NCBI RefSeq assembly: GCF_002709775.1
Contig: NZ_PAQR01000064.1
Span: 22,364-86,363, forward strand
Origin: Thalassospira sp.
GTDB taxonomy: Bacteria; Pseudomonadota; Alphaproteobacteria; Rhodospirillales; Thalassospiraceae
Reading direction: 5' to 3'
Length of the DNA: 64,000 bases
Shown here: positions 33,668 to 42,553 of the stretch, one piece after another
How the letters are laid out: the number at the start of each line of letters is the position of its first letter
Numbering within the stretch: the first letter of the stretch is position 1
Translations under genes and position numbers: made by a program
The notes under the pieces: generated by a model
Told to the model about the DNA's origin: nothing
Database searches by the model: none
The model's input: the letters and a program-made list of their open reading frames with translations, nothing else

Positions 33668-35830
33668 ATGGCGTCAATAGGTTCACAGGCTTCGCCGATC
33701 ATTATCGATGAAAAGGCCAATCCATATCGTGATTGCATTCAGGGGTTGGCAAATCAGCCAATTACCGTAGTTCGGCTTTTGCGCGATGCCGTGAATGAAA
33801 ATCCTGCCATCGTCCGGGGGCGAAATTTTGTCGTTCCCGAAATCCGCGAGGTTGTCGGACGACTGGTTGAAAACCGTCCGCGCGTCGCGATCATAGGCGG
33901 TGCACCTGATCATCCGGCCCATCTTCTTGATCGACCACAAGCGCTTATGGCGGCCATGCGCATCTGGGAAATGGGCGGGGTGCCGTTCCTGTTTCATGTT
34001 CCGGTGATTTGCGATGGCACAGCGCAAAACAATATCGGCCAAAGCTATTCACTGGCATCACGTAACCATACGGCAGCGGCGGTCAATATCACCTTTGAAG
34101 GGCACAGTTATCATGCGGCCTATGTGATTGCCGGTTGCGACAAGTCGCCTGCGGCGGTGGTTGCTGGTCTGGCTTCTGCGGATCACGCACGCGCCTGGCG
34201 CGGGGATCAGGCGCCAGTCTGGGCCGTGTTTGCGCCGTCGCATGTTCTTAAGGGCGGTGAAATCCCCGATGGCACGCGCCGGTTGCTCGACAAGATCGCG
34301 GATGACGCGGACGCCGCAGGACATGATGACCTTGGCGCTGATATCCGCGAAAACATGCGTTACATCCTGCAATGCACATCGGACGAAGCCTTTGCCGGGT
34401 TGCTTGAACGTGCCCGGTTGCTTGGCATCATTGACGATGCGTTGGAGCGTCGCGTGCTTGATGAGTTGGCAACTGCGACCTGTGACTCCAAAGGCGGGAT
34501 TTGTGCCTTTAACGGTACCGGCAATTCGTCGCGCACCATACTGGCGGCATTCGGTCTGACCCCGCCGGAACTTGAATTGCTGACCGATGTCCCACCCTAT
34601 GAGGCCGTGGCGGCAGGGGTCGATGCGCTGTTTGGGGTGTTCAACAAACCGCAATATGCGATTGGCTATTTGCTCAATGCCAATTTTGCCAATTTCGTGC
34701 GCATTCACAATGCCACCGGCTCAAGTAGCAACATGCTTTTGCATTTGCCTTTCATGATGCGTTATGCGGGTTTTGATATCTCGATCGACGATTATCAGGA
34801 CGTCCGCACCCAAACCCCGGTGCCGGAAATTTTCGCCCATAGTCTGACGGAAAATCGTGACACCTTTGTTCTGGCCCAGCAAATGGCCGAGGGCAAAAAT
34901 CGCGGTATGGAAAGCATCTATCGCATTCTTGCCGACCTTGGTGTTGCGATGGATCTTGATGCGCCGACCATCCTTGGGAAGAGCTGGGCAGAACGGATTG
35001 CCAATCTTGAAAACCCGGTCGATCTTTCGCTTGGGGATGCGTCGGTCATTCGTGCCAATCCGGTCAGGCAGCGATCTGGCGTTGATGTGCTAAGTGGCAG
35101 TTTCTTTGAGAATTGCGCGGTCAAGACATCTGGCATGAGTGACCGGTTGCTATCGCATTTCGACGATCATGTTTTCATCGTGCGCTATTACGAAAACGAA
35201 CATGTATGTAATGCGGACTTTGCATCACCCGATTTGATCACGCGTCTGATGGAAACCGATGGCGTTGACGAAGACCTGATTGCCTCAGTCGTTCGGCGCA
35301 ATGGCGGAAACCGTGTTGATTTGAATGCGCCCAAGGATCTGCTTGAACAGGGGTATTTGTCCTTTGCGTTTGTGATTGGCGGGCAGGGGCCGGAAGCCTA
35401 TGGCATGCCGGAAATGTTTTCCCCGTCACAGAATTTGCGCCATCACCGCATTCTGGAAGCATCATCGATGTTGATCACCGATGGGCGTTATTCCGGCGTG
35501 ACCAAAGGTGCGTGTATCGGGCATATGGTGCCGGAAGCCTTTGCCGGTGGTGCCATCGGTTATCTCAAGGATGGTGATGTGCTGCGTCTTGATCTGACCA
35601 AACTTACGCTTGATTGGCTTGATCCCGAGGCGTTCCGGAATGGGGCGGAGCGGCCATCAAGCCCCCGTGATTTCGCGAACCGAAAACCGATATTTGATGC
35701 GCGCTTCAAGCGCATGGCGGACCGCCAATGTGATATCGCGGCAAGTAATGTGCTGGATGGGATTGGCAACGCTGCGCGCGGGATCGTGCCGCGTGCGGTG
35801 GATCGTCGCGCCACCAAGTCCTGGCGTTAG
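33668..35830 (+). CDS. Long IlvD/Edd-family dehydratase, probable xylonate dehydratase
   Basis: Iron-sulfur dehydratase of 720 aa, much longer than the neighbouring 577-residue paralogue or Caulobacter XylD (about 590). Family landmarks are VICDGTAQ, AGCDKSPAAV, ATCDSKGGICAFNGTGNSS, and near the C-terminus TDGRYSGVTKGACIGHMVPEA, so the three cluster cysteines appear present; the CxF-NGTGNS stretch looks more like phosphogluconate dehydratase (Edd) than IlvD. Residues about 190-270 and 640-720 are the parts that exceed the shorter homologues. The upstream ribosome site is poor; the gene follows xylB-like DNA by 59 nt. Position implies xylonate as substrate; the divergent sequence leaves room for another sugar acid. 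Confidence 0.75.
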   Translation: MASIGSQASPIIIDEKANPYRDCIQGLANQPITVVRLLRDAVNENPAIVRGRNFVVPEIREVVGRLVENRPRVAIIGGAPDHPAHLLDRPQALMAAMRIWEMGGVPFLFHVPVICDGTAQNNIGQSYSLASRNHTAAAVNITFEGHSYHAAYVIAGCDKSPAAVVAGLASADHARAWRGDQAPVWAVFAPSHVLKGGEIPDGTRRLLDKIADDADAAGHDDLGADIRENMRYILQCTSDEAFAGLLERARLLGIIDDALERRVLDELATATCDSKGGICAFNGTGNSSRTILAAFGLTPPELELLTDVPPYEAVAAGVDALFGVFNKPQYAIGYLLNANFANFVRIHNATGSSSNMLLHLPFMMRYAGFDISIDDYQDVRTQTPVPEIFAHSLTENRDTFVLAQQMAEGKNRGMESIYRILADLGVAMDLDAPTILGKSWAERIANLENPVDLSLGDASVIRANPVRQRSGVDVLSGSFFENCAVKTSGMSDRLLSHFDDHVFIVRYYENEHVCNADFASPDLITRLMETDGVDEDLIASVVRRNGGNRVDLNAPKDLLEQGYLSFAFVIGGQGPEAYGMPEMFSPSQNLRHHRILEASSMLITDGRYSGVTKGACIGHMVPEAFAGGAIGYLKDGDVLRLDLTKLTLDWLDPEAFRNGAERPSSPRDFANRKPIFDARFKRMADRQCDIAASNVLDGIGNAARGIVPRAVDRRATKSWR

Positions 35831-35857
35831 GTGCGCAGACTTCATGCACCAGAACGC

Positions 35858-35892
35858 AAAACGCCCCGAACCAAATCTGGCCGGGGCGTTTT
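35858..35892. terminator. Bidirectional terminator between the dehydratase and purU
   Basis: An 11-bp perfect stem AAAACGCCCCG / CGGGGCGTTTT (35858-35868 with 35882-35892) with A-rich 5' and T-rich 3' flanks, located between two convergent genes and able to stop transcription from both. Confidence 0.88.
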
Positions 35893-35915
35893 TGATTGGT
35901 GTATCGGCCGATGAC

Positions 35916-36800
35916 TTAGCCCATGCGCTCCGATGCGTAGCTTCCCGGGCTTGGCGGGAAGACGATGGTGCGGTTGCCGTTGATGAAGGAACGGTGGTGG
36001 ATATGGGCATGGACCGCACGTGCCAGAACCTGACTTTCGACGTCACGACCGATCGATACATAATCGGCCGAGTTCTGGGCATGCGTGATGCGCGCAATAT
36101 CCTGTTCAATGATCGGGCCTTCATCAAGGTCGGCGGTCACGTAATGTGCGGTCGCCCCGATCAGTTTGACCCCGCGCTCATAGGCCTGACGGTACGGGTT
36201 CGCACCCTTGAAGCTTGGCAGGAAGGAATGGTGGATATTGATGATCTTGCCGCTCATCTTCTTGCACAGGCTGTCAGACAGAACCTGCATGTAGCGGGCA
36301 AGGACGATCAGTTCGACATCATAGTCGGACACCAGATCGAGAAGCTTTTTCTCGGCTTCGGGTTTGTTGTCCTTGGTCACCACGATGTGGTGGAAGGGGA
36401 TGTCGTGATTAACAACAACCTTCTGATAATCAAGGTGGTTTGACACCACGCCGACAATATCAATCGGCAGTGCGCCGATTTTCCAGCGATACAAAAGATC
36501 GTTCAGGCAATGGCCAAAGCGCGACACCATCAGAAGAACTCTCATCTTTTCCGAGCTGTCATGGATCTGGAACTGCATGCCAAGTTCTGCTGCCGGAGCT
36601 TCAAAGCCCTTGATGAGGGTGTTCTGATCAACGCCTTCTTCACTGACGAAGGCAACCCGCATGAAGAACAGACCGGTTTCCTGGTCGTCAAACTGGGAGC
36701 TATCAGTAATGTTGCAGCCATGTGCGGCCAAATAGGTCGAAATAGCGGCAACCACCCCGCGCTGGGAGTCGCAGGAAACAGTCAGAACGTAGCTTTTCAT
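35916..36800 (-). CDS. purU: Formyltetrahydrofolate deformylase
   Basis: Hydrolase of 294 aa that releases formate from 10-formyl-tetrahydrofolate. An N-terminal ACT domain (about 1-80) is followed by a formyltransferase-like domain with the conserved Asn-His catalytic region IINIHHSFLPSFKGANPY and the aspartate in ADLDEGPIIEQD. Such genes commonly travel with THF-dependent demethylation clusters; here it follows the gmaS operon after a terminator, so it can convert methyl-derived C1 units to formate, substrate of the Fds enzyme encoded at 14600-19819. Confidence 0.92.
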   Translation of the reverse strand: MKSYVLTVSCDSQRGVVAAISTYLAAHGCNITDSSQFDDQETGLFFMRVAFVSEEGVDQNTLIKGFEAPAAELGMQFQIHDSSEKMRVLLMVSRFGHCLNDLLYRWKIGALPIDIVGVVSNHLDYQKVVVNHDIPFHHIVVTKDNKPEAEKKLLDLVSDYDVELIVLARYMQVLSDSLCKKMSGKIINIHHSFLPSFKGANPYRQAYERGVKLIGATAHYVTADLDEGPIIEQDIARITHAQNSADYVSIGRDVESQVLARAVHAHIHHRSFINGNRTIVFPPSPGSYASERMG

Positions 36801-36829
36801 CGCGTCTGGCTTTCTCGTTTGGAATAATC

Positions 36830-36876
36830 AAAAATTGCCCGGCCCCGTCCATCGGGGAAGAAGATGAGGCCGGGCA
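36830..36876 (-). terminator. Rho-independent terminator after gmaS
   Basis: The stem TGCCCGGCC / GGCCGGGCA (36836-36844 with 36868-36876) encloses a second CCCC/GGGG hairpin and is followed on the minus strand by a TTTTT tract. It ends the mgsABC-gmaS unit before purU. Confidence 0.85.
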
Positions 36877-36882
36877 GAAACA

Positions 36883-38187
36883 CTAAATATCAAGTGTGTT
36901 CTCACGTTCCCAGCGGGAAAAGTGAGAAACATAAGAATTCCACTCGGTTTGCTTGAGTTTAAGATAGGCACTTGAGAATTCCTTACCCATCGCCAGCTGC
37001 AATTCTTCGTTCGCGCCCATCTCGCGCAGGGCATCAAGCAAGTTCAGCGGCAGACGCGGCGCATCCTTGATCGAATGACCTTCCTGATACATGTCGATGT
37101 CGTAATGCGGTCCCGGATCGGCATTGGTCGCCATGCCATCCAGACCAGCGGCAATGATCACGGCCTGAAGCAGATACGGGTTGGTTGCACCGTCAGGCAG
37201 GCGCAATTCAAAGCGGCCCGGCCCCGGGACACGCACCATGTGGGTCCGGTTGTTGCCGGTCCAGGTCACTGTGTTTGGGGCCCAGGTTGCACCTGACATG
37301 GTGCGCGGTGCGTTGATGCGCTTATAGGAATTAACGGTCGGGTTGGTAATCACCGCCATGGCCGAGGCATGCTTCATGATGCCGCCAAGGAAATGCTTGC
37401 CCTTGGCAGACAGACCAAACGGCATGTCATTATCGGCAAAGGCATTGCTGCCTTCGTTGTCCCAGACCGAAACATGGCAGTGGCAGCCATTGCCGGTCAG
37501 ACCCGGGAAGGGCTTGGGCATGAAGGTTGCGCGCAGGCCGTGTTTTTCGGCAATCGATTTGACCATGAATTTGAAGAAGGAATGCTTGTCCGCGGTTTTA
37601 AGCGCGTCATCGAATTCCCAGTTCATTTCAAACTGGCCATTGGCGTCTTCGTGGTCGTTCTGATACGCACCCCAACCGAGTTCGAGCATATAGTCGCAAA
37701 TCTCGGCAATGACGTCATAGCGGCGCATGACGGCCTGCTGGTCATAGCACGGCTTTTCTGCCGTATCGGCCGGGTCGGAGATTTCCGAACCATCGGTGGT
37801 GATCAGGAAGAATTCCGCCTCGACCCCGGTTTTGACATTCAGGCCAAGCTCGGCTGCCTTGGCGATTTGAGCCTTGAGCACATTACGCGGTGCCTGTTCG
37901 ACCGGCGAGCCTTCCATGATGCAATCTGCAGCAACCCAGGCGACTTCCGGTTTCCAGGGCAGCTGGATGACAGAATCCGGATCCGGAATGGCAAACATGT
38001 CGGGGTGGGCCGGGCTCAGGTCAAGCCAGGTGGCGAAACCGGCAAAGCCCGCACCTTCTTCCTGCATGTCGGCAATTGCCTGGGTCGGAACAAGTTTGGC
38101 GCGCTGTCCGCCAAACAGGTCGGTAAAGCTGATCATGAAGTATTTGATGCCGCGTTCCCGGGCAAAGGCTGATAGATCCTTGGTCAT
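36883..38187 (-). CDS. gmaS: Gamma-glutamylmethylamide synthetase (glutamine synthetase III-like)
   Basis: Glutamine synthetase-fold ligase of 434 aa that, as GmaS, joins glutamate and methylamine using ATP. Landmarks are the N-terminal RGIKYFMISFTDLFGGQRAKLVP, GVEAEFFLI, NDHEDANGQFEMNW (metal and glutamate site), GNGCHCHVSVWD and the ATP-site stretch NSYKRINAPRTMSGATWAPN. Automated annotation often calls this type III glutamine synthetase (GlnT); the adjacent glutamate-synthase-like trio and methylamine genes make GmaS the better name. The ATG at 38187 has AGGGG upstream. It is the last gene of the mgs unit, 84 nt after mgsC. Confidence 0.86.
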   Translation of the reverse strand: MTKDLSAFARERGIKYFMISFTDLFGGQRAKLVPTQAIADMQEEGAGFAGFATWLDLSPAHPDMFAIPDPDSVIQLPWKPEVAWVAADCIMEGSPVEQAPRNVLKAQIAKAAELGLNVKTGVEAEFFLITTDGSEISDPADTAEKPCYDQQAVMRRYDVIAEICDYMLELGWGAYQNDHEDANGQFEMNWEFDDALKTADKHSFFKFMVKSIAEKHGLRATFMPKPFPGLTGNGCHCHVSVWDNEGSNAFADNDMPFGLSAKGKHFLGGIMKHASAMAVITNPTVNSYKRINAPRTMSGATWAPNTVTWTGNNRTHMVRVPGPGRFELRLPDGATNPYLLQAVIIAAGLDGMATNADPGPHYDIDMYQEGHSIKDAPRLPLNLLDALREMGANEELQLAMGKEFSSAYLKLKQTEWNSYVSHFSRWERENTLDI

Positions 38188-38271
38188 CGAAGTCCCCTGA
38201 CGAATTCTTTGCGGTGCCATCGGCCTTCCGGCACGCGCAAGCACGTGCCGAGCCGACGGTTCGGTTATGGT

Positions 38272-39600
38272 TTAGAAGCCTCCCTGTCCGGGAACCCAGT
38301 TGGTCCCGGCGAGCGGTACACCAGCCATGGCGGCCGCTTCGATATTCAGTGCGCAGAGATCCTCGGGTTCGAGGTTGTGCACATGATTTTTGCCGCAGGC
38401 GCGCGCAATTGTTTGCGCTTCAAGTGTCATGACCTTCAGGTAGTTGGCCAGTCGCCGTCCGGCGGCGATCGGGTCAACCCGTTTCATCAGGTCGGCATCC
38501 TGTGTCGTGATGCCTGCGGGATCACGGCCTTCATGCCAGTCGTCATAGGCACCGGTGGTGGTGCCAAGTTCGTTATATTCTGCTTCCCATTTCGGGTCGT
38601 TGTCACCGATGGCGACAAGCGCCGCAGTCCCGATGGAAACCGCATCGGCCCCAAGGGCAAGCGCCTTGGCAACGTCGGCACCATTGCGGATACCACCCGA
38701 AACGATCAGCTGTACTTTGCGGTGCATGCCCATGTCTTGCAATGCTTTTACCGCCGGGCGGATGCAGGCAAGGGTCGGCTGACCGACATGTTCGATAAAG
38801 ACTTCCTGGGTGGCGGCTGTGCCGCCTTGCATGCCATCAAGCACGATGACATCGGCACCGGCCTTGACTGCAAGGGCGACGTCATAATAGGGGCGTGCGC
38901 CACCAACCTTGATGAAGATCGGCTTTTCCCAGTCGGTGATTTCGCGGATTTCCTGAATTTTGATCTCAAGATCATCCGGGCCGGTCCAATCGGGATGACG
39001 GCAGGCTGAACGCTGATCAATACCCATCGGCAGGTTGCGCATTTCCGCAACGCGATCCGAGATCTTCTGACCCAGCAGCATGCCGCCGCCGCCCGGTTTT
39101 GCGCCCTGACCAATGACGATTTCAATCGCATCGGCACGTTTGAGATCGCGCGGGTTCATACCATAGCGTGACGGCAGATATTGATAAACAAGCTGGGTGG
39201 AATGGCCGCGCTCTTCCTCGGTCATGCCGCCGTCGCCCGTCGTGGTCGATGTGCCAGCTGCCGATGCGCCGCGTCCAAGGGCTTCCTTGGCCGGACCGGA
39301 GAGGGAGCCAAAGCTCATGCCAGCAATGGTGATCGGAATTTTAAGTTCGATCGGTTTCTTGGCAAAACGGGTGCCGAGCGTGACAGCGGTTTCGCATTTC
39401 TCGCGGTATCCTTCGAGCGGATAACGCGACATGGAGGCACCAAGGAACAGCAGGTCATCAAAATGCGGGACCTTGCGTTTGGCACCGCCACCGCGGATGT
39501 CATAAATGCCGGTGGCTGCTGCACGCCGGATTTCCGAAAGGGTGTAATCATCAAACGTTGCCGATTTGCGCGGCGTCGTAACGGGATTTTTGTAAGTCAT
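38272..39600 (-). CDS. mgsC: N-methylglutamate synthase subunit C (glutamate synthase FMN domain)
   Basis: Stand-alone FMN-binding glutamate synthase domain of 442 aa. The TIM-barrel core has GMSFGSLSGPAKEALGRGA, GQGAKPGGGGMLLGQKIS, IFIKVGGARPYYDVALAVKAGADVIVLDGMQGGTAA and SGGIRNGADVAKALALGADAVSIGTAALVA. Together with the separate amidotransferase and GXGXG subunits it forms a three-piece GltB-like enzyme. In methylamine users this is MgsABC, which makes N-methylglutamate. AGGATCAGACT precedes the start. Confidence 0.88.
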   Translation of the reverse strand: MTYKNPVTTPRKSATFDDYTLSEIRRAAATGIYDIRGGGAKRKVPHFDDLLFLGASMSRYPLEGYREKCETAVTLGTRFAKKPIELKIPITIAGMSFGSLSGPAKEALGRGASAAGTSTTTGDGGMTEEERGHSTQLVYQYLPSRYGMNPRDLKRADAIEIVIGQGAKPGGGGMLLGQKISDRVAEMRNLPMGIDQRSACRHPDWTGPDDLEIKIQEIREITDWEKPIFIKVGGARPYYDVALAVKAGADVIVLDGMQGGTAATQEVFIEHVGQPTLACIRPAVKALQDMGMHRKVQLIVSGGIRNGADVAKALALGADAVSIGTAALVAIGDNDPKWEAEYNELGTTTGAYDDWHEGRDPAGITTQDADLMKRVDPIAAGRRLANYLKVMTLEAQTIARACGKNHVHNLEPEDLCALNIEAAAMAGVPLAGTNWVPGQGGF

Positions 39601-39666
39601 AGTCTGATCCTGTCTTTGGGCTGAAGCGCGCGGAGTGTTCGTCCGTGCGGCGTTCAGCGTGCCGCA

Positions 39667-40353
39667 TCAATAGGCGTCGAAATTGTCGACATTGAAGTTG
39701 TAAAGCGTTCTGGCCGAGCCATAGCGGGTGAATTCCTCGGGCTTCACATCGGTGATGCCGGCATCCGCAAGAAGCTTGGTCAGGAGCTCGATATGCTCGG
39801 GGCGCATTTCCTTTTTCTCGCAATCGGCACCAAGGCTTTTGACCGTGCCGCGCACAAAAAGGCGCGCTTCATAAAGGGAATCACCAAGCGCATCACCGGC
39901 ATCGCCCAGAACAACAAGGTTGCCCGATTGCGCCATGAAGGCCGACATGTGACCGATATTGCCTTTGACGACGATATCGACGCCCTTCATCGAAATGCCG
40001 CAGCGCGAGGACGCATTGCCTTCGATCACCAGCAATCCGCCATGGGCGGTGGCGCCGGCATACTGGCTGGCATCGCCCTTGATCACGACTTTGCCCGACA
40101 TCATGTTTTCCGCCACACCCGGACCGGCATTGCCCTTGACCGTGATGGTGGCCTGTTCGTTCATGCCCGCACAGTAATAGCCGACACTGCCATCAATCGT
40201 GACATTGACAGGTGCGTCGATGCCAACAGCAACGGCATGCGAGCCACGCGGATTGGTGACTTCGAAATCTTCGGCAGGACCACTTTTATCAAGCGCATGA
40301 AGCGCCTGATTGAGCGCGCGCAGTTCGGTGGTTGCAAGATCAAACACTGGCAT
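39667..40353 (-). CDS. mgsB: N-methylglutamate synthase subunit B (GXGXG domain)
   Basis: Protein of 228 aa consisting of the right-handed beta-helix GXGXG domain found at the C-terminus of glutamate synthase, with repeating V-x-GN-x-G turns (GYYCAGMNEQATITVKGNAGPGVAENMMSG and so on). It is the structural subunit of the split enzyme. GGAAGGAACACAC precedes the ATG at 40353; the frame extends 19 codons upstream without support. It lies between mgsA and mgsC. Confidence 0.88.
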   Translation of the reverse strand: MPVFDLATTELRALNQALHALDKSGPAEDFEVTNPRGSHAVAVGIDAPVNVTIDGSVGYYCAGMNEQATITVKGNAGPGVAENMMSGKVVIKGDASQYAGATAHGGLLVIEGNASSRCGISMKGVDIVVKGNIGHMSAFMAQSGNLVVLGDAGDALGDSLYEARLFVRGTVKSLGADCEKKEMRPEHIELLTKLLADAGITDVKPEEFTRYGSARTLYNFNVDNFDAY

Positions 40354-40437
40354 GTGTGTTCCTTCCTCAATTGACCGCGAAACATCTTGCGGTCGGGTCG
40401 GTGCGCGCATCGCAGCAGCCGACAGGGTTCGTGTTAA

Positions 40438-41334
40438 TCAGTGTTCCCAGAAATAGACCGTGGCCGGTTCGGGTTCCCAGACCTTGGCGTCTTCGATGCC
40501 CGGCAGGTTGACCAGCGCCCGGTATTCAGACCCGAATGCGACATAGGCATCGGTTTCCGCCATCACCGCCGGTTTGCAGGCAATCGGATCGCGCACAACG
40601 CCAAAGCCCGATTTGGTGCCAACGACAAAGGTGAAGAAGCCATCAAGGTCATCAAGCGCACTGGTCAGTGCCTCGCCCAGGTTCTTGCCCTTGGCCATTT
40701 CGCCAGTCAGATAGGCCGCAGCGACCTCTGAATCGTTTTGGGTTTCAAGGCGGATGCCTTCGCGCGTCAATTCGCGCCGAAGGTTGTTATGGTTCGACAG
40801 CGAACCATTATGCACAAGGCACTGGTCCGATCCGGTCGAGAAGGGGTGAGCCCCAAGGGTAGTCACCGCACTTTCGGTTGCCATGCGGGTATGGCCGATG
40901 CCGTGCGTGCCGGTCATATCGGAAATCTTGAAGCGCTCAAGAACGTCCTTGGGCAGGCCGACTTCCTTGTAAATCTCCATCACCGAACCGGTGCCCATGA
41001 CACGGACATCAGGACGGAGTTCTTCAAGAGCAGTACGGGTCGCCTCAAGCTGATCGCTTGAAACCGTGATGACCGCATGGGTGCTTTTGGGCAGGATCGA
41101 TGCGTTTGTGATCCCAGCCTTGCGCAGGTCTTCGGTCAGTCCGGCAAAATCTGTTTCCGGGTCCGGAGACTGGATCGTGAGTTTGACCAGATTATTCTGG
41201 TCCGCACCATAAATTGCGATGCCCGCGCTATCGGGACCACGGTCGGTCATGGTCACCAGCATATCGGACAGCAACGCACCGAGCTGTGGTTCCAGACTTT
41301 TATCTTTAAGGAATAAACCAACAATGCCGCACAT
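40438..41334 (-). CDS. mgsA: N-methylglutamate synthase subunit A (class II glutamine amidotransferase)
   Basis: Class II amidotransferase of 298 aa with the nucleophile Cys2 (MCGIVGLF), exposed after removal of Met1, plus TRMATESAVTTLGAHPF and LVHNGSLSNHNNLRRELTREG of the glutaminase site. As MgsA it would hydrolyse gamma-glutamylmethylamide or glutamine and pass the amine on. It heads the mgsABC-gmaS unit; a candidate regulator site GTTCGCGA lies 43 bp upstream of its start. Confidence 0.88.
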   Translation of the reverse strand: MCGIVGLFLKDKSLEPQLGALLSDMLVTMTDRGPDSAGIAIYGADQNNLVKLTIQSPDPETDFAGLTEDLRKAGITNASILPKSTHAVITVSSDQLEATRTALEELRPDVRVMGTGSVMEIYKEVGLPKDVLERFKISDMTGTHGIGHTRMATESAVTTLGAHPFSTGSDQCLVHNGSLSNHNNLRRELTREGIRLETQNDSEVAAAYLTGEMAKGKNLGEALTSALDDLDGFFTFVVGTKSGFGVVRDPIACKPAVMAETDAYVAFGSEYRALVNLPGIEDAKVWEPEPATVYFWEH

Positions 41335-41375
41335 GGCAGGACAGTCTCCATTCTGTTTCTGAAATGGAGACTACC

Positions 41376-41390
41376 TGTTCGCGATTGCGG
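41376..41390. promoter_or_regulatory. Putative XRE-regulator site in the mgsA promoter region
   Basis: TGTTCGCGATTGCGG. The core TGTTCGCGA-N2-GC recurs, inverted, at 42453-42467 in the divergent promoter region of the XRE-cupin regulator and the dmm operon. Recurrence at two promoters of one pathway suggests a shared operator. Confidence 0.45.
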
Positions 41391-41452
41391 AATCAACTAT
41401 GAAGAATAAAAATTTCTTCTGAGTGAATTGATGTTTTCACTCTGGTGAAGCT

Positions 41453-42157
41453 TTATCCCCGGGCAGGATAGCAGATGATTGACAGGTAACGTATTGGAAA
41501 TGAAAGAAGTTCTTCCGGTCCGTGGCGAGCGTCTGCATCAAAGAACAGGCTGTCGCCTTCTTTCATGTAGTACAGCTGATCGCCATGGCGGTAGCGTACT
41601 TCACCCTCAAGCAAATAGATGAATTCCATGCCTTCATGCTGGAAGGCGGGGAAGCTGCTCGACTCCTCGGTAAGGGTCAGCAAATAGGGCTCCACGACCA
41701 CGCCGCTGGTGTTGTTATCGATATGACCGAGCAGGTTATATTCATGCCCTGCACGCGTGCCGCGCCGTTCAATTGCAACACCTTCGCCCGATTTCACAAA
41801 CACCGCATTGCGCGGTTCTTCATATCGGCGGAAGAAATCTGTTAGTGGCACACCCAGTGCGCTTGCCAGGGCCTGAAGCGAGGTCAGGGAGGGCGAGGTC
41901 ACGCCGTTTTCGATCTTGGACAGCATCCCCATCGAGATGCCTGTCGCCGATGCCAGATCAGAAATCGTGATACCCAGTTTCTTGCGCAGCGCGCGGACTT
42001 CATGGCCGATGGCGATTTCGAGATTGTTTTCCTTGGGTTCACGAAGGGCGTGCGGGTCCTGGGTAAGGGCTGCGGGTTTGCTCTTGGTGTCCATGCCTGA
42101 TCCTTGGTTGCTCGTGGCGTCGGTCTGCGGTGCTTGCTTTGTCGTGGTCTGTGCCAT
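41453..42157 (-). CDS. XRE-family regulator with cupin domain
   Basis: Transcription factor of 234 aa. After a polar N-terminal tail (about 1-45), a helix-turn-helix (about 50-105, IGHEVRALRKKLGITISDLASATGISMGMLSKIENGVTSPSLTSLQALASALGVPL) is followed by a cupin_2 ligand domain (about 150-225, PAFQHEGMEFIYLLEGEVRYRHGDQLYYMKEGDSLFF) with likely metal ligands His and Glu. GGAGG lies 9 nt before the ATG. It sits between the mgsABC-gmaS operon and the divergent dmm/tmm genes, so it is the probable local regulator of methylated-amine use. The ligand is unknown. Confidence 0.88.
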   Translation of the reverse strand: MAQTTTKQAPQTDATSNQGSGMDTKSKPAALTQDPHALREPKENNLEIAIGHEVRALRKKLGITISDLASATGISMGMLSKIENGVTSPSLTSLQALASALGVPLTDFFRRYEEPRNAVFVKSGEGVAIERRGTRAGHEYNLLGHIDNNTSGVVVEPYLLTLTEESSSFPAFQHEGMEFIYLLEGEVRYRHGDQLYYMKEGDSLFFDADARHGPEELLSFPIRYLSIICYPARG

Positions 42158-42553
42158 GCTGGCTTGCCTCCGTCACCGGTTCTGTCCCGGTGCGGGTCCT
42201 GCTCGTTTCTGGTTTCCTCAATCGGTCGCTTGGTGCGGCCTGCTTTTATGTTGGTCGCATATGTGCGGGGTCTTTGCCCCTTTGATTGGCATATACGCCA
42301 TAGGCATGACTTACACTGGCAGGAAATATTTATCAACTGCGGGGAAAATATAATTGCCAATTTCCTATACTGATGACGTTCCGTGAAGTTGCTGCAATGC
42401 CGCAGAAAATAGCCTTTGAGGAATAAAATTTGAATAAAATGAAAAATAATTATTGCGTTCGCGAACAAGTTAACGCCAGAATAATGGAACAAAATAAGCC
42501 AGTGTTAGCGCGCTGATTGTGCGCAAAGGCGATCATATCAGGAGGCCATCACT
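42158..42553. promoter_or_regulatory. Divergent promoter region of the XRE regulator and the dmm operon
   Basis: This 396-bp stretch has no gene I can support. Its right half (about 42350-42480) is AT-rich, as expected of promoters. The perfect palindrome GTTCGCGAAC at 42457-42466, about 90 bp before the first dmm start, is the most notable site; extended (CTTGTTCGCGAACGC on the minus strand) it matches the site before mgsA. AGGAGG precedes the dmm start codon. Confidence 0.5.
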
